Positions 1 through 5,121 of a stretch of DNA of 5,121 bases are shown here, piece after piece (positions within the stretch are counted from its first letter, which is position 1; each line of letters begins with the position of its first letter). The DNA lies in contig CAJJOX010000161.1 in assembly GCA_905193485.1 (NCBI GenBank), forward strand, positions 1-5,121, given 5' to 3'. The DNA is from an uncultured Porphyromonadaceae bacterium. GTDB lineage: Bacteria > Bacteroidota > Bacteroidia > Bacteroidales > Muribaculaceae. Position numbers and translations under genes: made by a program. The notes beneath the pieces were generated by a model. It was given only the letters and a program-made list of their open reading frames with translations, did not search any database and had not been told where the DNA came from.

Positions 1-82
1 AACTCAAAGTTTTGCACTTCGATTTGGAATCTTGCCAAGAAAGATTATTTCGGGCAGTTACCGTCGGTTAAGGCGGGATTTT

Positions 83-114
83 CTTGCTTCAATCTCAGCC
101 TTTATTTATTTTTG
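83..114 (+). promoter_or_regulatory. Candidate Bacteroidota-type promoter for the restriction endonuclease gene
   Basis: TATTTTTG at 107-114 matches all fixed positions of the Bacteroides -7 consensus TAnnTTTG. Twenty bases upstream, CTTG at 83-86 matches three of four bases of the -33 element TTTG. Transcription would begin near 118-121, leaving a leader of roughly 85 bases before the ATG at 205. The imperfect -33 makes this a weaker match than the promoter of the opposing methyltransferase operon. AT-rich sequence can produce such matches by chance, so the call rests on element quality, spacing and position upstream of a gene. Confidence 0.5.
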
Positions 115-204
115 TATATGAAATGTGGCTCTCCTGATGCATCCGGTTGAATAAACAATACATCATGATCCGGAGTTATCATTGAAACATCTTCTGTAAA
201 AAAA

Positions 205-1620
205 ATGACTCAACAACCCGAAATAGACCGTTCCTGGAATAAGAGATTCGAGGACTACACAGAATTCATGGTCAGCAATCCCGTGTATGACGGACTGTTT
301 TACGAGCGGGATAAAAACGGTCGTGTAAAATGGGTCGTGTACGGAAAGTCTGAGAAAGGCAAAATCCGTCGGGCCTGGTGGGATAAGCAGTGTGAACGCC
401 TCGGAATCCCGATCCGTAAAGGCTGTTATGCCATCGTTTCGCGCATGCTGCATCCCACGAAGAAACACGTGTGCCAATGCTGTGGCAAAGAGTTGGGTAT
501 ATTTTATGAATATCCCGGCAAACGCCTCATTGAATTGATAAACAAAGCTTTTGGCTGGAATCTGACACCTTCGGATAAGACAGTCAAAGAGATCATACAG
601 GATGCCGCCGCCATTCCCGACGGGTTGAAAACCATTCAGAAAATCCTTCATATTGACACGGCATTGTCGTTGGAGCAGACCATCAGGTTCTGTTATAATG
701 AAATGGTAGCCAAGGAAAACAATCTGCTTTCTCCCGGAGTGATGAGCAATTGTCCCGACCGTTTCGACGGCTTTCATTCCGACGGTCTGTGCTGTCGTTC
801 TGAAACTGACAAAGGACGGCATTCAGATAATATGAAAACCTATGCCCAGGATCGAAGGGCTTATGAGGAGTGGTCTGACGGCAACTGGAATTTAGCCAAC
901 CGGATTATGGGTGAATACGCCAAACAGAAGGCATGCCAGTGCCCTCAGTGTGGAAAGATAAGAAAGATGACGGCCGACCACATCGGTCCCGTTTCGTTGG
1001 GCTTTTGCCACAGCAAGTATTTTCAACCGTTGTGCCGTTCATGCAACAGCGCGAAAAACAATCGTTTTACCTTTGCCGATGTCCGGACTCTCCTTGATCT
1101 GGAACGCAGTGGCGAAACCGTCATAAGCTGGCATTCACGTCCTGTATGGGATATGGTCAAATTTCTGATCGGCAGCGACGACGATGCCAAGTCGGCCGGC
1201 AATCTGATGGCTCATACCCACCAGAATATCCTTAAGCTCCTGTCGATAGTCTACCGCGAATCAGGCACCGGTTTTCTGTCACGCTATCTGCATCCCGAGT
1301 TTGCCGAGATCGACTATCGGTTTAAAAACTTTGATTTCTTCGACTTTTCCGATGAACAGATTGTCCAAAAACGACTGACAAGCGCCAATAAGATTAAGAA
1401 CAAGGAACGTTACGTCCGCATCGCTTTTGAAAGTCTGGCCGAATTTGACATGAAAGACAATCGGAAGGTTCACTTCTATCTTGATGAATTCGCCGATGAG
1501 ATTTCAATATTGTGTCAGACAGTTCGTGACGGGGATTATCCTGCCGCCGACAGTCTTTTGCAGAGTTTGATTGATAAGATTTCATTACGCATATTCAATG
1601 CGGAATGGCAGCGACAGTGA
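205..1620 (+). CDS. Type IIS restriction endonuclease, Alw26I/Eco31I/Esp3I family, HNH type
   Basis: This is a 471-residue protein predicted to bind an asymmetric GTCTC-containing site and cut both strands a short distance downstream. The key region is a Cys4 HNH (beta-beta-alpha metal) module: C246-x-x-C249, then D258-H259-I-G-P-V-S-L-G-F, H269, C277-x-x-C280-N281 and N285-N286-R287. As I recall it, D311 and N334 are catalytic in Eco31I; D258 and N281 here have the same spacing of 23. A second CxxC pair (C90, C93) lies in the N-terminal half. No signal peptide or membrane segment is seen. The ATG at 205 is the first start after an in-frame stop at 166-168 and follows a run of A, with no clear Shine-Dalgarno, as is usual in Bacteroidota. 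The gene converges on the two methyltransferase genes, as expected for a restriction-modification locus. Family assignment is strong; exact recognition sequence is unknown. Confidence 0.9.
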   Translation: MTQQPEIDRSWNKRFEDYTEFMVSNPVYDGLFYERDKNGRVKWVVYGKSEKGKIRRAWWDKQCERLGIPIRKGCYAIVSRMLHPTKKHVCQCCGKELGIFYEYPGKRLIELINKAFGWNLTPSDKTVKEIIQDAAAIPDGLKTIQKILHIDTALSLEQTIRFCYNEMVAKENNLLSPGVMSNCPDRFDGFHSDGLCCRSETDKGRHSDNMKTYAQDRRAYEEWSDGNWNLANRIMGEYAKQKACQCPQCGKIRKMTADHIGPVSLGFCHSKYFQPLCRSCNSAKNNRFTFADVRTLLDLERSGETVISWHSRPVWDMVKFLIGSDDDAKSAGNLMAHTHQNILKLLSIVYRESGTGFLSRYLHPEFAEIDYRFKNFDFFDFSDEQIVQKRLTSANKIKNKERYVRIAFESLAEFDMKDNRKVHFYLDEFADEISILCQTVRDGDYPAADSLLQSLIDKISLRIFNAEWQRQ

Positions 1621-1646
1621 TTCGTGTGCGCATGTCAGCCGCCGTT

Positions 1647-2804
1647 TCATTGTGTCTGGCACATCCTGTAAAACTCGTCAAAGCCAATTTCCCTGCGCAT
1701 GAGCATGTCGTAGGCCGACGATTTTTCAGGGGTGTAATCCATTTCGGTTTCGCCTCCGCCATCCTCCAGCGCCGGCAGACTTTCCAACGCATCTCTCACC
1801 GAAACATAACGAGGCAGCCCATCTCCTTCTTTTGAAAACAAGGGTTCCGGTTGCGCGATGGTTATCGTGTAGTCGAGCGATCCTATGATGATGACACGTT
1901 TCCGCCTCTGCGGAACGCCGTAATCAGCCGCGTTGAGTCTGAGCGGAGCATTTACCTTATATCCGATCGCCGCGAATGACGATATGATTTCTTTCATAGC
2001 GTCGCCTCCTCGCATGGTCAGAATGCCCGGAACATTTTCCATTACGAAAAAACGGGGTCGTAGGGTTTCGACCATTTCGACAAACTCCTTAAAAAGCTGG
2101 TTTCTCTTGTCATCCGGATTCCTCCAGCCGGCATAGGAAAATCCCTGACAAGGAGGTCCGCCCACGATGACGTCCACTTCTTTGTCTCGGCAGCAATCGA
2201 TTATCCGCCGTTTCGTGTCATCCAGTGTTATGTCTCCGACAATAAAATTGTCCTCCGGTGTGTGTTTGCAATGGTTGAAACGGTTGGTCGCCATTATGTT
2301 CCTGTCCATTTCATTTGCTGCCAACAGCGTGAAGCCGTTCATGATGAATCCTTCCGACAGTCCGCCGCATCCGGCAAACAGATCGATGAAATTAAAGCTC
2401 GTCAGATGCGGCTTGAGCAGCGAGGAAACAACCCTTGCAAGCAGCGGAGGCACTGCATTGCCTATCTGTTTGTATTGTGACGCTTTCGACCCCTGAAACA
2501 CAAAATCGTCGGGAAACGATTGCAGACGTGCCGCCTCGCGGTTCGACATCACTCTGTTTTGTGACGGATGCAGATTGCATCCGTTGCCTACGCGGTTGAA
2601 ATAGGTGGCGATCGTATAGCTTGGAGCGTCCCATTTCAGCCGGCCGTAATATGTGGTGCGTCCTCCTGTCGAACGGATGTTTCTCAATCTTGCGTCTTCA
2701 ATCGACAGCGGGATATCCTGCCAGTTGCCTCCCTCGCGGATATAGGGCGCTATGCAGGCCTCGTGCGCGCCCATCTTAAAGGCGACATGATTATAGAGTT
2801 TCAT
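1647..2804 (-). CDS. C5-cytosine DNA methyltransferase, circularly permuted, of the type IIS system
   Basis: This 385-residue enzyme should transfer a methyl group from S-adenosylmethionine to carbon 5 of a cytosine in the host target, protecting one strand. All key motifs are present but in permuted order. Motif IX (NREAARLQSFPDDF, about 88-101) and motif X (QIGNAVPP, 113-120) come first. Then follow motif I (FIDLFAGCGG, 139-148), E165 of motif II, motif IV GGPPCQGFS with catalytic C219, motif VI E256-N257-V258, and motif VIII QRRKR (299-303). The C-terminal tail resembles the stretch that normally precedes the target-recognition region, and the N-terminus (LYNH, then GGNWQDIP) resembles what normally follows it. 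Its ATG overlaps the stop of the upstream adenine methyltransferase (ATGA), implying one mRNA and translational coupling. It ends 26 bases from the nuclease gene. The function is well supported; the target base is inferred from the family. Confidence 0.93.
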   Translation of the reverse strand: MKLYNHVAFKMGAHEACIAPYIREGGNWQDIPLSIEDARLRNIRSTGGRTTYYGRLKWDAPSYTIATYFNRVGNGCNLHPSQNRVMSNREAARLQSFPDDFVFQGSKASQYKQIGNAVPPLLARVVSSLLKPHLTSFNFIDLFAGCGGLSEGFIMNGFTLLAANEMDRNIMATNRFNHCKHTPEDNFIVGDITLDDTKRRIIDCCRDKEVDVIVGGPPCQGFSYAGWRNPDDKRNQLFKEFVEMVETLRPRFFVMENVPGILTMRGGDAMKEIISSFAAIGYKVNAPLRLNAADYGVPQRRKRVIIIGSLDYTITIAQPEPLFSKEGDGLPRYVSVRDALESLPALEDGGGETEMDYTPEKSSAYDMLMRREIGFDEFYRMCQTQ

Positions 2805-4645
2805 AAGGAAATCAATTGCTTTTCTTCATCGTTAAGTCCATATAGCGACGCTATGTAATCGTCTGCTTCCTCAGGTGATGCGTGTTGGACAAGATCGACA
2901 TTCACTTTGTCGAGATCCACGATGGGCAGTTCGTCGAGTTCATAATTGTTGATATGGTTGTTGGAGCTCGTGACTTTAAATCGCCAGTTCATGATCGAGC
3001 TGTTCATAATCATATACAGTTTTTCAAGCACACGTTCGTCGGCGGATATGTAATTGCATGAATTTCCCAATATGTCGTTAGGCTCGCATATTGCGAATTT
3101 TAGCCGCCGTTTCTGTCCTCCGTTTGAAATCTGTTGACATATCAGTCGGCGGCGGTTAAAATCATATGTCATATAGTCATTCGTCCGGGTCGATATGAAT
3201 TCAGGCGCGACATATTCGCCATCACCCTCTCTTATCTCGCCCGTCCCGATCATTTTGCCGCGAACGAGTCTATAGGGCGTTTCCGTCCGGGTGATGTATT
3301 TTTTGCAGAGCGTCAGATCCAGTTCGCCACGCCTGTTTCTTACCATTTCGAGATCCTTAAGCCTGGGCAGTGTCATCAGCTTTTTCAAAATCTCCCATTC
3401 TCCCGATCTGATTGCCGGGATTTCAAGATTCCTTGGGAAGAGTTCTTTGATGAGAGTCAGGGCGACAGGAAATGTCTCGCCATTCTGTCTGATGACGATA
3501 TCTTCCGTGACACCTCCTTTTTCAAGCACGAAGATGCAGGTGGCCTGACTCACGTTTTCAAACAATGCAGCTTTTTCCGGGAAAAATTCTATTGATTTTA
3601 CGTTGTTTTGCGATAAGAGATGTTCCCTGAGTTTCGACGCCGAAAGATCGCCGAAGAGAGTCGATGGACATATTATGCCCATTCGGCCTTCGGGCTTGAG
3701 CATCTGGAGCATCCTTTCGATCGACAGCTGGTAGAGATTGAGCATCCCTTCGATGGCGAGATGATAATTTCCACATCTGCGATAGTAGGATGCCATATTC
3801 ATGATGCGTTCCCGGTTCGAAGCGCCCCTCTTTGATTTATATGGCTTCAACACCAGATAAGGAGGATTGGAAACTATCGCATCAAAACTTTCGTCGGCAA
3901 ATACGTCCATATCGTTTCCTGATACGGTGCGGTCTGCTGTAGAATGATTGTTCCCCATCAGGCCATTCCTTAAAACTATGTGGCTCGCTATGGCTTTACA
4001 GTCTTCTTCATTCACTTCATCAAGGTGTGTCAAGGCCTTGAGGCGGGTGATGCTCAATGCGTCCTTGTCGATATCGAGCGCATAGACATTTGTCAGAACC
4101 GCTTTACGTTTGTCGTCAAACAGATTGATGATATTTTCATAGAACCGGCCTGTGCCGCATGCGAAATCAAGAATCCGCATATCCTTTTCAACCGTCGGAA
4201 TGGTTCGCCCGATTATAATCCGGGCGATGTCGGGTTGTGTATAGACCGATCCCGATTCTATCAGTCGTTCTTTCGATTTTAGGCGTATTTTATGGCTTTT
4301 GTCACTATAGACGAATTTTGAGTTGAGAAATCTGATATGGAGTGCCTCGCAGATCATCGGTATCGATTCGATATCCGTGTCATGGATCATCCTGTGCTCC
4401 TGCCGCCGGCTTTCGAAGAGAATGTTCATGATCCTATCGGCCATTACCCCAAACCTTCCGCACACATAGGTATAGATCAAATCCGACAACAATGAACTGT
4501 GTATATCGGAAGCTGTCGTCTGAAGTTTCTCATTTAAAGCAGTATGATCCCGCTCTGCGGTTTGTGTGCGTCGGCCGTCGTTTTCAAGCATGGAAACTGC
4601 TGCCTGAAAAATGGCCTGATCCTCCATCGTTGTATAGTTGTCCAT
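2801..4645 (-). CDS. N6-adenine DNA methyltransferase, Alw26I/Eco31I/Esp3I family
   Basis: This 614-residue enzyme should methylate an adenine on the strand complementary to the one modified by its cytosine partner. Motifs follow the gamma-class order. A motif X-like YTQPDIA lies at 135-141 and the S-adenosylmethionine-binding motif I LDFACGTGRF at 159-168. An acidic motif II DID is at 191-193, and the catalytic motif IV SNPPY is at 259-263. The C-terminal third, ending with NNHINNYELDELPI at about 568-581, resembles target-recognition tails of NPPY-type enzymes. The first 130 residues are an N-terminal extension of unknown role. The ATG at 4645 is preferred because a near-consensus promoter ends about 20 bases upstream; M7 (ATG at 4627) is an alternative. 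It is first gene of a two-gene operon and overlaps the cytosine methyltransferase by 4 bases. The pairing of an m6A and an m5C enzyme matches published Alw26I, Eco31I and Esp3I systems. The specificity is not readable from the sequence. Confidence 0.93.
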   Translation of the reverse strand: MDNYTTMEDQAIFQAAVSMLENDGRRTQTAERDHTALNEKLQTTASDIHSSLLSDLIYTYVCGRFGVMADRIMNILFESRRQEHRMIHDTDIESIPMICEALHIRFLNSKFVYSDKSHKIRLKSKERLIESGSVYTQPDIARIIIGRTIPTVEKDMRILDFACGTGRFYENIINLFDDKRKAVLTNVYALDIDKDALSITRLKALTHLDEVNEEDCKAIASHIVLRNGLMGNNHSTADRTVSGNDMDVFADESFDAIVSNPPYLVLKPYKSKRGASNRERIMNMASYYRRCGNYHLAIEGMLNLYQLSIERMLQMLKPEGRMGIICPSTLFGDLSASKLREHLLSQNNVKSIEFFPEKAALFENVSQATCIFVLEKGGVTEDIVIRQNGETFPVALTLIKELFPRNLEIPAIRSGEWEILKKLMTLPRLKDLEMVRNRRGELDLTLCKKYITRTETPYRLVRGKMIGTGEIREGDGEYVAPEFISTRTNDYMTYDFNRRRLICQQISNGGQKRRLKFAICEPNDILGNSCNYISADERVLEKLYMIMNSSIMNWRFKVTSSNNHINNYELDELPIVDLDKVNVDLVQHASPEEADDYIASLYGLNDEEKQLISL

Positions 4646-4665
4646 GCTTGCTACGGTTTTTCCTA

Positions 4666-4696
4666 CAAAATTACTGCCTTTTTTTCATACCGCAAA
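4666..4696 (-). promoter_or_regulatory. Near-consensus Bacteroidota promoter for the methyltransferase operon
   Basis: Read on the minus strand, TTTG (4696-4693) is followed by a 19-base spacer and then TAATTTTG (4673-4666). This is a full match to the Bacteroides TTTG / TAnnTTTG promoter at its normal spacing. Transcription would start near 4662-4660, giving a very short leader of about 16 bases before the ATG at 4645. The better match compared with the nuclease promoter fits early or stronger methyltransferase expression. It is predicted from sequence only. Confidence 0.65.
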
Positions 4697-4777
4697 TTAA
4701 TCGGCATTTTTTACCCCCGTCGCCAAGCCTTGAAAACCGCACGCGGATATCGTAAATTTTTGCACGCGAGAACCATT

Positions 4778-4850
4778 TTTGCCGGCGAAAAAATAATTTG
4801 TCAGGGAGAGAGGCGTGTTTGGAATTATGTTTGTAAATTTGCCGGCGAAA
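4778..4850. repeat. Two direct copies of a 13-base near-palindrome, TTTGCCGGCGAAA, in the divergent spacer
   Basis: TTTGCCGGCGAAA occurs at 4778-4790 and again at 4838-4850, exactly 60 bases apart. The core GCCGGC is a perfect palindrome; the flanking T and A runs extend it with one mismatch, and the first copy reaches TTTTTGCCGGCGAAAAAA (4776-4793). A looser third copy, GTAAATTTTTGCACGCGAGAA-like, begins at 4752 and shares the GTAAATTT start with the sequence leading into the second copy. The second copy overlaps the -7 candidate of the rightward gene, an operator-like position. No binding protein is identified and a chance or simple-sequence origin is possible. Confidence 0.55.
4834..4841 (+). 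promoter_or_regulatory. Possible -7 element of the TRIC-family gene
   Basis: TAAATTTG fits the Bacteroides -7 consensus TAnnTTTG and would place the transcription start near 4845-4847, some 18 bases before the ATG at 4864. No TTTG lies at the usual 19-21 base spacing; the nearest, at 4818-4821, is only 12 bases away. This is therefore a half-promoter at best, or one that depends on an activator. It overlaps the second copy of the TTTGCCGGCGAAA repeat. Confidence 0.3.
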
Positions 4851-4863
4851 TCATCGACGATAT

Positions 4864-5121
4864 ATGGATCTTGAAGCCACATTCCTGTTTCTCGCCGAGA
4901 TGGTGGGCACCATAGCCTGTGCTATCAGCGGCATCCGTCTTGCGGCCGGTAAGAATTTCGACTGGTTCGGTGCTTATATCATCGGTCTGGTCACAGCCAT
5001 CGGCGGCGGCACGCTCCGCGACGTTTTGCTTGATATCCCGGTGTTCTGGATGCAGTCGTGGTGGTATCTTGCAGTCACGGCTCTGTCGCTCGCCCCGGGC
5101 ATCGTGTTCCCCAACCTCCTC
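4864..5121 (+). CDS. TRIC/UPF0126-family membrane cation channel, N-terminal part, cut by window end
   Basis: The first 86 codons are present and the frame is still open at the window edge; family members are usually about 200 residues, so more than half is missing. The family forms homotrimeric inner-membrane channels; bacterial TRIC proteins are reported to conduct K+. Pfam has also called this domain a glycine transporter. Diagnostic sequence is GTIACAISG (15-23), D33-W-F-G36 and the hallmark TAIGGGTLRD (44-53). Hydrophobic stretches at about 7-24, 35-50 and 66-85 fit the first three membrane helices. The ATG at 4864 is the first start after an in-frame TAA at 4834-4836. By hand count this stretch is about 58% G+C (150 of 258), higher than samples from the nuclease gene (25/60 at 541-600, 20/60 at 1321-1380). 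It diverges from the methyltransferase operon and is probably an unrelated core neighbour. Confidence 0.88.
   Translation, partial: MDLEATFLFLAEMVGTIACAISGIRLAAGKNFDWFGAYIIGLVTAIGGGTLRDVLLDIPVFWMQSWWYLAVTALSLAPGIVFPNLL

Noticed and set aside
36..86. Inverted repeat CAAGAAA (36-42) and TTTCTTG (80-86), considered as a terminator or operator
   Set aside because: The arms are only 7 bases and AT-rich with a 37-base loop, there is no T run after it, and it overlaps the -33 element; chance is likely.
1..150. A 49-codon frame on the + strand, open from the left edge to a TGA at 148-150, possibly the tail of an upstream gene
   Set aside because: An open frame of this length is expected by chance in one of six frames. 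The translation is not recognisable and it runs through the candidate nuclease promoter.
163..822. A 219-codon minus-strand open frame across the start of the nuclease gene
   Set aside because: It lies wholly antisense to a well-supported family protein, has no recognisable domain, and is best explained as a codon-bias shadow.
1605..1835. A 76-codon + strand frame starting inside the end of the nuclease gene
   Set aside because: It is mostly antisense to the cytosine methyltransferase C-terminus and has no recognisable features.
4697..4882. A 61-codon minus-strand frame just upstream of the methyltransferase operon, considered as a control-protein gene
   Set aside because: It shows no helix-turn-helix pattern, overlaps the start of the TRIC gene, lies across the near-consensus methyltransferase promoter region, and its repeated FAGK comes from the DNA repeat.
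4544..4915. A 123-codon + strand frame spanning the methyltransferase start and the spacer
   Set aside because: It is antisense to the adenine methyltransferase N-terminus and out of frame with the TRIC gene; the translation has no family features.
1..5121. Search for CRISPR arrays, tRNA or rRNA genes, insertion-sequence ends and integrase genes
   Set aside because: No regularly spaced repeats, cloverleaf-like or rRNA-like sequence, terminal inverted repeats or transposase motifs were seen. The edges of any mobile island cannot be placed within this window.

Overview
The window looks like chromosomal DNA from a Bacteroidota bacterium, most likely of the order Bacteroidales. Two things suggest this. 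The promoter-like sequences match the Bacteroides type (-33 TTTG, -7 TAnnTTTG) with no obvious Shine-Dalgarno sites, and the right-edge gene reads like the TRIC/UPF0126 channel genes of that order. The assignment comes from these patterns only, not from a database search.

Layout. Positions 1-204 are a non-coding or remnant leader with a candidate promoter at 83-114. Positions 205-1620 (+) encode a 471-residue HNH endonuclease resembling the Alw26I/Eco31I/Esp3I type IIS restriction family. After a 26-base gap, two genes run the other way (transcribed right to left): an N6-adenine DNA methyltransferase (4645-2801) and a C5-cytosine DNA methyltransferase (2804-1647), joined by a 4-base ATGA overlap. 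The 218-base spacer 4646-4863 holds a near-consensus promoter for the methyltransferase operon, a weaker candidate for the rightward gene, and a repeated near-palindrome. From 4864 to the window end runs the first 86 codons of a TRIC-family membrane channel gene, which is probably a core-genome neighbour.

The three central genes form one complete type IIS restriction-modification system. Asymmetric sites in this family (GTCTC, with or without a specified preceding base) need separate protection of each strand. The published Alw26I, Eco31I and Esp3I systems modify a cytosine on one strand and an adenine on the other, which matches the enzyme pair here. No control (C) protein gene is visible. 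The methyltransferase promoter fits the consensus better than the nuclease promoter, which could favour modification before restriction.

The most unusual feature is the cytosine methyltransferase. Its motifs IX and X lie at the N-terminus, ahead of motifs I-IV-VI-VIII, so it is a circularly permuted C5 methyltransferase. The system belongs to a known family; I see no evidence of a wholly new defence mechanism. The other antisense open frames over these genes look like shadows.
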